In this document: positions 1 through 9,000 of the stretch, one piece after another
Layout: every line of letters starts with the position of its first letter
How positions within the stretch are numbered: position 1 is the first letter of the stretch
From: Pontiellaceae bacterium
GTDB taxonomy: Bacteria; Verrucomicrobiota; Kiritimatiellia; Kiritimatiellales; Pontiellaceae
NCBI GenBank assembly: GCA_016937035.1
Contig: JAFGWS010000020.1
Location: 1-9,723, forward strand
Length of the DNA: 9,723 nucleotides
Direction of reading: 5' to 3'
Made by a program: the position numbers and the translations under genes
The notes under the pieces: model-generated
Database searches by the model: none
What the model was told of the DNA's origin: nothing
The model's input: the letters and a program-made list of their open reading frames with translations, nothing else

Positions 1-633
1 TCCGACGTTCACAAAGCCGGTGATATCGGAAACATTGGTATCCATCGTCAAGACGATCAGATGATCATCAATCACCTTCTGAACGCTTACCACCAGCGAA
101 ACCCCGGCTTTCTGATATTCCGTGATCGAAACCAGATTACGTCCGGCCGCCTTGGTCGACTCATACGGGATCTCGGTCTCGTTGCTGAGCGTTGCCATGT
201 TATTGGCGCCCTTTTTTTCATCATTCAACTCGGCATCAGAAACCTCGGAAGAGGTGACCACATTATACGGCTGACTGAGAATCCGTACGGTTCCCGCCCC
301 CTCCAGCGCCTCAATAACAGCATCAAAACTTCCTGCAGAAGTATCCAACTTGTCGAAAAAGAGCCGCGCAGCGGAACCGATCGGTTGATCAGACATGGTC
401 GTCACCCCCGCGCTCTGAAGGGCAGAACCACCGCCCTGGTCCCGCTTATAGGCCACAGCAAAATCGACATCAAGTTCTCCCGAATGCTGCCACTCCAATA
501 CACAGGCCTCAATACGGACCTGCGGCTTTTCTTTTTCCTTCTCCTGCGCAAACAACGACAAGGGCAACGCGAATGCATACACCACCGCAATCCGCAGTGA
601 AGCTTTCAAATATCCTGCCCTTAATAACGTCAT
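1..633 (-). CDS. Short secretin-domain protein (type II/III secretion, type IV pilus family), 3' end beyond the window
   Basis: The 211 codons visible run open to the left edge with no stop, so the C-terminus is missing. The ATG at 633-631 has an AAGGA Shine-Dalgarno 6 nt upstream. Residues 1-29 form a signal peptide (basic n-region, hydrophobic core, likely cleavage LFA|QE at 29/30), so export is expected. A short charged EKEKEK linker follows, then PQVRIEACVLEW (37-48), resembling the 'QV.vEA.ivEv' strand that opens the secretin core. Residues 102-127 (FDAVIEALE..., RILSQPYNVVT) and 148-209 (ATLSNETEIPY, GVSLVVSVQKVIDDHLIV) match the conserved secretin C-domain strands. Family members form outer-membrane gated rings. 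The signal peptide leads almost straight into the core, leaving no room for N0-N3 domains. An acidic, Asn-rich stretch (131-146) interrupts the usual strand pair. The gene lies 18 nt after the TPR lipoprotein gene, so the two are probably co-transcribed. The family call is fairly sure; the secretion system served is unknown. Confidence 0.8.
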   Translation of the reverse strand, partial: MTLLRAGYLKASLRIAVVYAFALPLSLFAQEKEKEKPQVRIEACVLEWQHSGELDVDFAVAYKRDQGGGSALQSAGVTTMSDQPIGSAARLFFDKLDTSAGSFDAVIEALEGAGTVRILSQPYNVVTSSEVSDAELNDEKKGANNMATLSNETEIPYESTKAAGRNLVSITEYQKAGVSLVVSVQKVIDDHLIVLTMDTNVSDITGFVNVG

Positions 634-639
634 AAAATA

Positions 640-644
640 TCCTT
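640..644 (-). promoter_or_regulatory. Ribosome binding site of the secretin-domain gene
   Basis: AAGGA on the minus strand lies 6 nt upstream of the ATG at 633. It falls within the 18-nt gap after the TGA stop (652-654) of the lipoprotein gene. It supports the chosen start and independent translation initiation within a shared transcript. Confidence 0.65.
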
Positions 645-651
645 AGAGCCG

Positions 652-1602
652 TCAGTGCTCCCAATGCAGTTCCACATCATAACTTACAATGTTATACAGG
701 TTATCGTAGCTGTCTGCCCGAGAAAGAAACGTTTTCACTTCGCCGGGACCCAGAGTTCCGATTTTAACATAATCCACATCCAGAACACTTTCCGTGATAT
801 CCCTATAAATCACCTCGACTTCGAGTCCGCGAAGCAGCTCGTTTCCCTGATTTCGAACACTGCCGGTCAGGTTATAAAACTGTATATCTCCTCCGGCATC
901 TCCCGATGGGCTGCGCGAAGTGTATGTATGCATGCCATACACCCGCAAGGGTCGACGCCTCACATCCATCTGATTCAAAATTTCAGGGGTCAAGGGAATC
1001 GGTTGTCCGTCATCATCCAGAATCAGCTTACTGTTGTTCAGATTGCGCTCCTCGTGCGTTGAGACGATTTGATTGGCCTTGTAATAGTACGCTATCGCCT
1101 CTTCATAATTACCCAGCTTCCACTGCGTATCGCCGATCGCTTCGAGCACGCGCGAATCGGTTGGGTGGTCTGCGAGCAGAGCAAACAGTTCATTCAGATC
1201 CGCCCGAGTCCGTAAATCCGCCAACCTTTTTGCTGCAGCAGGAGTGGCTTTTGACATGAGCAGATCGATCTTCCGCACATATTCCTCAACGTCTTCAAGA
1301 TACTGTCCGTGTGGATATTTCTCAAGATAGCCCAGAAAAACGATCCGGGACTCGTGATATGCTGATGCTGAATAGAGGGCAATGCCCTGCCGAAAGATAA
1401 TGTCCTGTCGGATCGACGTCTCGGGATACTGGTCCTGGAGCGCTTCATAGCGCGCCGCTGCCAAAATATATTCCTGATTGTGAAACGCCCGGTCCGCTTC
1501 CATCCGTCGCTCTCTATACGGAAGATCACTAAGCCATACGCACCCCGGCAGCAATAACGAGACGACAACACAGAGAGATAACTTGGACAACGAACGATAC
1601 AT
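652..1602 (-). CDS. TPR-repeat outer-membrane lipoprotein with C-terminal FxLYD-like beta domain
   Basis: The frame opens with GTG at 1614, TTG at 1608 and ATG at 1602. I prefer the ATG (316 aa) because it gives a standard lipoprotein signal (MYRSLSK, a hydrophobic stretch, then lipobox LPGC at residues 18-21). No start has a convincing Shine-Dalgarno. Cys21 would be lipidated. The residue after it is not Asp, so by E. coli rules sorting to the outer membrane is expected. Residues 35-112 resemble BamD/YfiO-type paired helices (AFHNQEYILAAARYEAL, then QGIALYSASAYHESRIVF and YLEKYPHG). Residues 148-179 form a clear TPR unit (EAIGDTQWKLGNYEEAIAYY). Residues 239-316 are beta-rich, with GSVRNQGNELLRGLEVEVIY and a LGPGE turn, reminiscent of FxLYD/Ig-like domains. 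TPRs imply a protein-binding scaffold. It precedes a secretin-domain gene by 18 nt, which suggests a pilotin-like or assembly role. It is not an obvious BamD ortholog, because the layout and C-terminal domain differ. Confidence 0.8.
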   Translation of the reverse strand: MYRSLSKLSLCVVVSLLLPGCVWLSDLPYRERRMEADRAFHNQEYILAAARYEALQDQYPETSIRQDIIFRQGIALYSASAYHESRIVFLGYLEKYPHGQYLEDVEEYVRKIDLLMSKATPAAAKRLADLRTRADLNELFALLADHPTDSRVLEAIGDTQWKLGNYEEAIAYYYKANQIVSTHEERNLNNSKLILDDDGQPIPLTPEILNQMDVRRRPLRVYGMHTYTSRSPSGDAGGDIQFYNLTGSVRNQGNELLRGLEVEVIYRDITESVLDVDYVKIGTLGPGEVKTFLSRADSYDNLYNIVSYDVELHWEH

Positions 1603-1614
1603 AATCAACCACAC

Positions 1615-1699
1615 GAATCAACGGTGTTGTATCAAACTGCTATACGGCATGAAAGCTAAAACGGGAAAATATGGGGGGACATCGCCAACCCGTTGATTC
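1615..1699 (-). repeat. Imperfect inverted repeat in the lipoprotein gene leader
   Basis: The arm at 1686-1699 reads GAATCAACGGGTTG on the minus strand. The arm at 1615-1629 reads GAATCAACGGTGTTG on the plus strand. They pair over 14 bp with one bulged base, around a 56-nt spacer. If transcribed from upstream, the RNA would form a long stem ending directly at the possible GTG start (1614) and 12 nt before the ATG (1602). It could be a translation-control hairpin, a bipartite operator or coincidence. No convincing -35/-10 pair is visible in this intergenic stretch. TATAGC near 1641-1636 is the best -10-like hexamer, with only a poor -35 (TTCCCG) at 17 nt. Confidence 0.4.
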
Positions 1700-1729
1700 T
1701 CTTTTTTCACTCATCCAGCAATGATCTAT

Positions 1730-1759
1730 AAAAAAAAGGCGCCCACTCGGACGCCTTTT
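1730..1759 (-). terminator. Rho-independent terminator of the rpoBC operon
   Basis: On the minus strand AAAAGGCGTCC (1759-1749), loop GAGT (1748-1745) and GGGCGCCTTTT (1744-1734) form an 11-bp stem with one G-U pair. A further four T follow, giving a run of eight T in all. It starts 21 nt after the rpoC TAG stop, the usual place for an operon-ending terminator. On the plus strand only a four-T run follows the stem, so it is mainly oriented for minus-strand transcripts. Confidence 0.9.
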
Positions 1760-1780
1760 CTGAACAACCTCAATGAGGCT

Positions 1781-4700
1781 CTACCCCTCTTCGGAGCTTT
1801 CTTGGAAGGCGAGCGGATCGCCACCGAGAACATCCTCAACGGAGATTTCTTCGCCAAGTTTTACCGGTTTGATATCGCGGTACATGGGGAATCCGGTACC
1901 CGCCGGAATCAGACGTCCCATGATTACGTTTTCTTTGAATCCGCGAAGCTGGTCAACCATACCGAATGCGGCAGCCTTCGTCAGTACCCGAGTGGTATCC
2001 TGGAACGATGCGGCTGAAATGAACGATTCGGTTTCAAGCGCGGCCTTGGTGATGCCCAGCAGCACCGGAGAAGCTTCCGCCGGACGACGGCCTTCCGCCT
2101 GCGCCTTTTGGTTGACTTCATGGAAGGTCTGCTTTTCAACCTGTTCACCCCAGAGAAACTCGGTGTCGCCGGGATCGGTGATTTTAACCTTACGCAACAT
2201 CTGGCGAACAATCACTTCGATGTGCTTGTCGTTAATTTCCACTCCCTGAAGGCGGTAAACCGCCTGCACTTCGTTCACGAGATACTCCTGCAGATCCTGC
2301 GGACCGCAGACTTCGAGCAGTTCCTGCGGAACAATTGGACCTTCCGTGAGCTGTTGTCCTTTGTGTACAAAGTCGCCGGAGAACACAATCACGTGTTTGC
2401 TCATCGGAACCAAGTGTTCTTCCTCGGCACCGGTAATAGTGTCGCGGACAATCAGCTTGCGCTTCCCTTTGGTGATTCCGCCCAGCTCAACAATCCCTTC
2501 AATCTTGGCGATCTCTGCGGCTTCCTTCGGCGTACGGGCCTCAACCAGCTCGGCCACACGCGGAAGCCCCCCGGTAATATCCTTGGTACGAACGGTTTTG
2601 CGCGGTGTACGGGCAATCGCATGACCTGCGCTGATCGGATCGCCTTCTTGAATCATCACCTGCGCACCGGCCGGGATGGAATAGAACCCTTTATTGCCCT
2701 GGGCATCCACAATCACAATCTGCGGATGGAGGTCTTCCTTATGTTCCATGACAATAAGACCTTTAACGCCCGTCGTTTCATCGACGGTCTGCTGAACCGT
2801 TACGCCTTCAATAAAGTCATTGAATTCAAGCGTACCTTCATGCTCCGAGAGAATCGGAACGGAATACGGATCCCATTCAACGAAGATTTCGCCAGCCTTA
2901 ACCGATCCGCCATCATCAACCGAAACCAAGGCACCGATCACAGTAGCGTAGCGTTCGAGCTCGACACCTTCACTGTCAACAATGATGATGTTCCCGTTTT
3001 TGTTCAGGACAACGTTTTTGCCGTCAACCTTAACCGCGCGGACGTTTTCGTATTTAACCCTTCCGTCGAATTTTGCCGTAATTTTGGGCTGTTTAAATAC
3101 AGAGCTGGCGGTACCCCCAATATGGAACGTACGCATGGTCAGCTGCGTACCCGGCTCACCAATCGACTGCGCGGCAATAATACCCACAGGCTGGCCGAGC
3201 TGCGCCGGCAGCCCCGTCGCAAGGTTTTTACCATAGCACTTGGCACACACACCGCGGCGGGATTCACACGTCAGCACACTTCGGATCAGCACCCGTTCCA
3301 CACCGGCACTTTCCACCTTGGCTGCGGAATATTTATCAATCAGCTCACCTGCGGCGACGAGCACTTCGTCGGGCGAGTGCGGGTTGCAGATATCCTCTGT
3401 AGCCGTACGACCAATGATCCGCTGCGCAAGCGAAACGAGTTCATCGTCCCCTTCCGTAATGGCCGTAACTTCAATACCGTTGAGCGTATGACAATCCTCT
3501 TCGGTAATGATAATATCGTGAGAAACGTCGACCAGCTTACGAGTGAGGTAACCGGAGTCGGCGGTTTTAAGCGCCGTATCAGCCAACCCTTTACGGGCAC
3601 CGTGCGTTGAAATAAAGTATTCGAGAACGGACAGCCCTTCACGGAAGTTCGACAGAATCGGACGTTCAATAATTTCGCCGGACGGCTTCGCCATCAGGCC
3701 GCGCATACCCGCCAACTGACGAATCTGCTGGCGGCTTCCGCGAGCACCGGAGTCCACCATCACAAAAACCGGATTGAGCTCGTCTTTCGACAGTGCGTTC
3801 AATGGATCATCATTGTGCTCCAGTACGCCGAACAGCTTATTGGTCAACTTATCATTGGTATCGGTCCAGATGTCGATGATCATGTTATAGCGCTCGCCTT
3901 CGGTAATCAAACCCTTGCGGTGCTTGTTCTCAACATCTTCAACCTCTTTACGCGCCTTGGCAATCATTTCGCCCTTTTCCTGGGGAATGATCATATCGCA
4001 CAAGCCGATGGACATGCCCGAATGGGTGGCATGCTCATACCCCATGCTCTTGAGTGCATCAAGCACTCGGACGGTTTCGTTATGACCGGAAATTTCGTAG
4101 CACTGCTCGATCAGGTCTCCAACCACCTTCTTGTTGACGGTCTTATTGATAAAACCGAGTTCGTCGGGCCATACTTCATTAAAGAAGACCCGACCGACGG
4201 TAGTAAGAATCACGGAACGATCTTTGTCGCCGTTTCGGGTTTGACGCTGATAATCCGGATTGCGGTAACGAATACGATCATGCAGAGAAACAACCCCCTC
4301 GTCGTACGCTGTATGCACTTCGTTAATATCGCCCATAACCATCAGCCGCTGATCAGAAGGCTTTTTGCTTTTTTTGCGCTCCATCAGATAGGTCTGCGAC
4401 TCAGAGGTCATAAAATAACAACCCAACGCAATGTCCTGCGTGGACGTTGTGACCGGCTTCCCGCTCGAGGGGGAGAAGATATTGTTACTCGCCAGCATCA
4501 GGCTCTTGGATTCCACCTGCGCCTCAACCGACAGCGGAACGTGTACCGCCATCTGGTCACCGTCAAAGTCGGCGTTGTAGGCGGTACAAACCAACGGATG
4601 GAGCTGAATGGCGGACCCTTCAATCAGAATCGGCTCAAATGACTGAATGGAAAGCCTATGAAGCGTCGGCGCGCGGTTAAGCATCACCGTATGGCCGCGG

Positions 4701-5959
4701 GTAACCTGGTCGAGAATATCCCAAACCACATCTTCCTCGCGCTCAATCATACGCTTCGCGCTGCGAACCGTGTGCACAATACCGCGCTCTTTCAGCCGGC
4801 GGATAATGAAGGGTTCAAACAGAACCAGGGCCATCTTCTTAGGCAGCCCGCATTGGTTCAGCTTAAGCGTCGGACCAACCACAATGACGGAACGACCGGA
4901 ATAGTCCACCCGCTTTCCGAGCAGGTTTTGACGGAAACGGCCCTGCTTACCCTTGAGCATATCGCTCAACGATTTCAGCGGACGATTACCCGGACCGGTT
5001 ACAGCACGACCATGACGACCGTTATCGAACAGCGCGTCAACCGACTGCTGCAGCATCCGCTTTTCGTTGCGGATAATGACTTCCGGCGTCTTCAGGGCCA
5101 TCAGGGTGCGCAACCGATTGTTACGATTGATGACGCGACGATACAAGTCGTTCAAGTCGGAGGTCGCAAAACGGCCGCCTTCGAGCGGAACCAACGGGCG
5201 AAGATCCGGCGGAATAACGGGAAGGACTTCCATAATCATCCACTCGGGCCGCGAGTTGCTCTTGATGAACCCTTCCATCAACTTCATCTGGTTGACCAGT
5301 TTCTTGCGGGTCTGTTTGGAACGCGTGTTCATCATCGCTTCTTCGAGTTCCTGAAGCATCTTGACCGGATCGATCTGAGTTAGGAGTTCGCGGATCCCTT
5401 CCGCACCGATGCGAGCCTTGAAGCTCTCAGCACCGTAGTTCAGAACGGCTTCGCGATATTCTTCTTCAGAAAGAAGCTGCTTTTCCTTCAGCGGGGTTTC
5501 ACCGGGGTCCACCACGATGTAGTTGTCGTAGTAAAGAACGCGCTCAAGATTGCGCATGGTCATATCAAGAATAAGACCCATCCGGCTCGGCGTGGCCTTG
5601 AAGAACCAGATGTGCGAGACTGGAACGGCCAACTCAATATGCGCCATGCGCTCGCGGCGAACGCGCGAAAGCGTGACTTCCACGCCGCACCGGTCGCAGA
5701 TTACGCCTTTATGCTTTATGCGTTTATACTTACCGCACGAACATTCCCAGTCTTTGGTCGGACCAAAGATCCGTTCACAGAACAGTCCTCCCTTTTCGGG
5801 CTTAAAGGTCCGGTAGTTGATGGTTTCGGGATTGCGTACCTCTCCATGACTCCATGAGCGGATCGCCTCCGGCGACGCGAGCGTAATGCTCGCGTAGTCG
5901 TGCTGCTCCTCCAGATTCATTCCAAAGATATCGGCAACGCTGCTTGACATATTTTCCAC
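1781..5959 (-). CDS. rpoC: DNA-directed RNA polymerase subunit beta'
   Basis: This is the largest core subunit of RNA polymerase. It forms one jaw of the cleft and supplies the catalytic magnesium site. The 1392-residue length is close to E. coli's 1407. Visible in order: N-terminal zinc ribbon (C73, C75, C88, C91); the catalytic NADFDGDQM at 462-470 with D464, D466 and D468; the secondary-channel segment [17 protein letters not shown] (735-751); bridge helix [18 protein letters not shown] (791-808); second zinc site C823, C898, C905, C908; trigger loop [16 protein letters not shown] (934-949) with M942 and H946; an SI3-like insertion of roughly 170 residues (about 952-1123); and [17 protein letters not shown] resuming at 1126. 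The C-terminal clamp parts ([32 protein letters not shown]) are intact. The GTG at 5959 is chosen because AGGAGGT lies 7 nt upstream; the in-frame ATG at 5950 would be 16 nt away. The stop is TAG. It is co-transcribed with rpoB and ended by the terminator just downstream. Confidence 0.99.
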   Translation of the reverse strand: MENMSSSVADIFGMNLEEQHDYASITLASPEAIRSWSHGEVRNPETINYRTFKPEKGGLFCERIFGPTKDWECSCGKYKRIKHKGVICDRCGVEVTLSRVRRERMAHIELAVPVSHIWFFKATPSRMGLILDMTMRNLERVLYYDNYIVVDPGETPLKEKQLLSEEEYREAVLNYGAESFKARIGAEGIRELLTQIDPVKMLQELEEAMMNTRSKQTRKKLVNQMKLMEGFIKSNSRPEWMIMEVLPVIPPDLRPLVPLEGGRFATSDLNDLYRRVINRNNRLRTLMALKTPEVIIRNEKRMLQQSVDALFDNGRHGRAVTGPGNRPLKSLSDMLKGKQGRFRQNLLGKRVDYSGRSVIVVGPTLKLNQCGLPKKMALVLFEPFIIRRLKERGIVHTVRSAKRMIEREEDVVWDILDQVTRGHTVMLNRAPTLHRLSIQSFEPILIEGSAIQLHPLVCTAYNADFDGDQMAVHVPLSVEAQVESKSLMLASNNIFSPSSGKPVTTSTQDIALGCYFMTSESQTYLMERKKSKKPSDQRLMVMGDINEVHTAYDEGVVSLHDRIRYRNPDYQRQTRNGDKDRSVILTTVGRVFFNEVWPDELGFINKTVNKKVVGDLIEQCYEISGHNETVRVLDALKSMGYEHATHSGMSIGLCDMIIPQEKGEMIAKARKEVEDVENKHRKGLITEGERYNMIIDIWTDTNDKLTNKLFGVLEHNDDPLNALSKDELNPVFVMVDSGARGSRQQIRQLAGMRGLMAKPSGEIIERPILSNFREGLSVLEYFISTHGARKGLADTALKTADSGYLTRKLVDVSHDIIITEEDCHTLNGIEVTAITEGDDELVSLAQRIIGRTATEDICNPHSPDEVLVAAGELIDKYSAAKVESAGVERVLIRSVLTCESRRGVCAKCYGKNLATGLPAQLGQPVGIIAAQSIGEPGTQLTMRTFHIGGTASSVFKQPKITAKFDGRVKYENVRAVKVDGKNVVLNKNGNIIIVDSEGVELERYATVIGALVSVDDGGSVKAGEIFVEWDPYSVPILSEHEGTLEFNDFIEGVTVQQTVDETTGVKGLIVMEHKEDLHPQIVIVDAQGNKGFYSIPAGAQVMIQEGDPISAGHAIARTPRKTVRTKDITGGLPRVAELVEARTPKEAAEIAKIEGIVELGGITKGKRKLIVRDTITGAEEEHLVPMSKHVIVFSGDFVHKGQQLTEGPIVPQELLEVCGPQDLQEYLVNEVQAVYRLQGVEINDKHIEVIVRQMLRKVKITDPGDTEFLWGEQVEKQTFHEVNQKAQAEGRRPAEASPVLLGITKAALETESFISAASFQDTTRVLTKAAAFGMVDQLRGFKENVIMGRLIPAGTGFPMYRDIKPVKLGEEISVEDVLGGDPLAFQESSEEG

Positions 5960-5966
5960 GGGTATT

Positions 5967-5973
5967 ACCTCCT
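5967..5973 (-). promoter_or_regulatory. Strong ribosome binding site of rpoC
   Basis: AGGAGGT on the minus strand is 7 nt upstream of the GTG at 5959. It decides between GTG and the in-frame ATG nine bases further on. It lies within the 49-nt rpoB-rpoC gap, which shows no hairpin or promoter that I can recognise. Confidence 0.85.
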
Positions 5974-6008
5974 GCGGGCTATAAATAGTGATCGTGTAAT
6001 GCGGAATG

Positions 6009-9000
6009 CTAGATGGTGGGCAAAGGCTCGCCGTCCTTATTTTTCACCTGGAAGTTGAGGCAGAGCCCTTGTAATTCCTTGATCAAAACATTGAACGATT
6101 CCGGTCGGCCCGAGTCGAGGACGTTTTCACCCTTCACAATGGCCTCGTACATCTTCGTACGTCCGGCGATATCATCACTCTTCACCGTCAGAATTTCCTG
6201 CAGCGCATGCGCCGCACCGTACGCCTCAAGAGCCCACACTTCCATTTCCCCGAAGCGCTGACCGCCGTACTGCGCCTTACCGCCGAGCGGCTGCTGCGTA
6301 ACGAGCGAGTAAGGACCAACCGCACGGGCGTGGATCTTTTCACTGACCAGGTGGTGCAGCTTCAGGATATACATGACCCCCACAACAACACGCTGTTCAA
6401 AGCGCTCGCCGGTACGCCCGTCGTAAAGAACCGTCTTGCCGTCTTCTGCAAAACCGGCTTCTCCGAGGAGTTCACGAAACTGGTTTTCTGAGATCCCATC
6501 AAAAATCGGTGTGGCCGCATAAATGCCCAGATGCTTACAGGCCCATCCCAAGTGCGTTTCAAGAACCTGACCCACGTTCATACGGGAAGGTACACCCAGC
6601 GGATTGAGCACCACATCGACCGGCGTTCCGTCCGGGAGGAATGGCATATCCTCTTCCGATACAATACGGGAAATAACCCCCTTATTCCCGTGGCGCCCGG
6701 CCATTTTGTCGCCCACCGAAAGCTTCTTCTTGGTGGCAATATACACCTTCACCGACTTGACGATCCCCGCGTCCATCTCTTCGCCGCTTCCGGCACGGTC
6801 CATCGAACGCTCTTTGTCTTCCTTCGCTTCGGTGAACTTGGTGCGATACTCATCAATGATGCCCATGATCTTAATACGGATCGGACTCGGATCAATTTCG
6901 ACGTGCTCATAATTCGCCGCCAGCTTGCGCAGCAGCGTTTTGGTAATCTTACGGTTGGCCGGAATGATGATATCCTTGCTCTGCGCATTAATCACATCCA
7001 GCGGTATCTTTTCACCCAGCAGAATGTTCGAGAGCGACTCCGTCAGATCTTCCGTCAGCTGAGCCACCACATCTTCATGGCGGTCCTGAATTTCGCTCTG
7101 GAGCTTCTTCAGGTCCGTCGGCGCACTCCCGCCGGAGGCCGCTGCGGTATTCTTTGAAGAAACCTTAACGTCCATCACAATGCCGTACGTTCCCGACGGA
7201 GCTTTGAGCGAAGTATCACGGACATCGGCCGCCTTTTCACCAAAAATGGCACGCAGCAGCCGTTCTTCCGGAGCGAGTTCGGTTTCGCTCTTCGGCGTAA
7301 TCTTACCAACCAGAATATCGCCCGGGTTTACTTCGGCACCTACCTGAATGATCCCCTCACGATCGAGGTTTTTCAGGGCTTCTTCGCCGACATTGGGAAT
7401 ATCGCGGGTGATTTCTTCCGGGCCCAGCTTGGTATCGCGCGCTCCGCATTCAAATTCTTCAATATGGATCGAAGTGTAAACGTCTTCGCGGACCAGCTTT
7501 TCGTTAATCAGAATCGCATCCTCGAAGTTATAACCGCCCCACGGCATGAACGCGACAACCACATTCTTCCCGAGGGCCAGTTCGCCCTGATCCGTACCCG
7601 CACCATCGGCCAGTACATCGCCGGTTTTTATCTCCTGCCCCACTCGAACAAGCGGCCGCTGATTCAGGCAGGTGCCTGCGTTCGAACGCATAAACTTACG
7701 GAGTCTATAGCTCTGGCAATCCGCCGCAGGGGCTTTCTTGGCGGGCATTTTTCCGTCCTTGGAAACCACGATGCGGTCAGCGGATACATAGGCCACAATG
7801 CCGTCGTTCTTTGCGGTAATTAATACACGCGAGTCGCGTGCCAGACGCCCTTCAATACCGGAACCCACAAACGGACGTTCGGATTTCATCAACGGAACCG
7901 CTTGGCGCTGCATGTTTGATCCCATCAACGCACGGTTCGCATCGTCGTGCTCTAGGAAAGGAATCAAGCCGGCAGCAATGGACACCACCTGTTTCGGAGA
8001 AACGTCCATATACTCAACGCGCTGCGGCAGCACTTCAATAAAGTCGCCGTGCACACGAACCATCACGCGGTCGTTCAGAAAGCAGTTTTTTTCGTCCAAC
8101 GGCGCATTGGCCTGTGCAATAACATAGCGCTCTTCCTCGTCGGCGGTCAGCCAATCGATATCCTTAGAAACCTTGCCGTTGGAGACCTTCAGATAGGGCG
8201 TAACAATGAATCCGTATTCGTTGACCTTCGCAAACATCGACAGCGAGGAGATCAGACCGATGTTCGGTCCTTCCGGCGTTTCAATCGGGCATATACGCCC
8301 ATAGTGCGAGCTGTGTACGTCTCGAACTTCAAAGCCGGCACGGTCTCGATTCAGGCCGCCCGGCCCGAGTGCGGACAAACGGCGCTTATGCGTGAGCTCG
8401 GAAAGCGGGTTGGTCTGGTCCATAAACTGCGACAGCTGGCTGCGCCCGAAGAAGTCTTTGATCACGGCAGACAGCGCCTTTGGATTAATGAGCTTCTGTG
8501 AAGAGAGGCGATCGACCGTCGTATCAAAGATGGTCATACGTTCTTTCACAAGGCGCTGAATACGTGCCAAGCCCACGCGGCACTGCGCTTCGAGCAGTTC
8601 ACCAACCGTACGAATTCGGCGGCTGCCCAAGTGGTCGATATCGTCGAGTGTGCCTTCGCCCTTTCGGACCATCAGCAGATAACGCAATGCCTCAACCACG
8701 TCTTCAACTTCCAGCGTGAGGGAATCGCTCTTAATACCCAGCTTCTGCTGGATTTTATAACGTCCCACGCGGCTTAGGCTGAAGCGGGCTTCATCAAAAA
8801 ACAAACGCTTGATCATCTGGCGCGCAGAGGCAGTCGTCGGCGGATCCCCGGGGCGCAACTTTTGGTAGAGATCTTTAAGTGCTTCATCCACCGTACGGGT
8901 CGTATCGGCCTGAACGCTCTTGAGAAAGAGGCCCTGATCCCAGGAAACATCCACCACAGAAACTTTCTTGTATCCAGCCAGCTTCATGCGCTGGATCATG

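Noticed and set aside
402..590. Minus-strand 62-codon frame inside the secretin gene
   Set aside because: It is a shifted-frame shadow. Its Arg-rich composition comes from reading the secretin codons out of frame.
1194..1571. Minus-strand 125-codon frame overlapping the lipoprotein gene
   Set aside because: It is out of frame with the lipobox/TPR protein and shows no domain, signal peptide or ribosome binding site.
1630..1685. A sigma-70 promoter in the leader of the lipoprotein gene (TATAGC near 1641-1636)
   Set aside because: The hexamer at -35 spacing (TTCCCG) matches the consensus poorly, and other pairs are no better. I cannot support a promoter feature, although one is expected downstream of the terminator.
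2108..5383. Long plus-strand open frames of 500, 275 and 241 codons across rpoC, plus one of 179 codons opposite the secretin gene (61-600)
   Set aside because: They are in exact codon register with the minus-strand genes. They stay open because the real genes rarely use the codons TTA, CTA and TCA, which read as stops on the opposite strand. The translations show no recognisable domain, while the minus strand encodes unmistakable RpoC and a secretin.
5948..5950. ATG at 5950 as the rpoC start
   Set aside because: It would be 16 nt from the strong AGGAGGT, whereas GTG at 5959 is at the optimal 7 nt.
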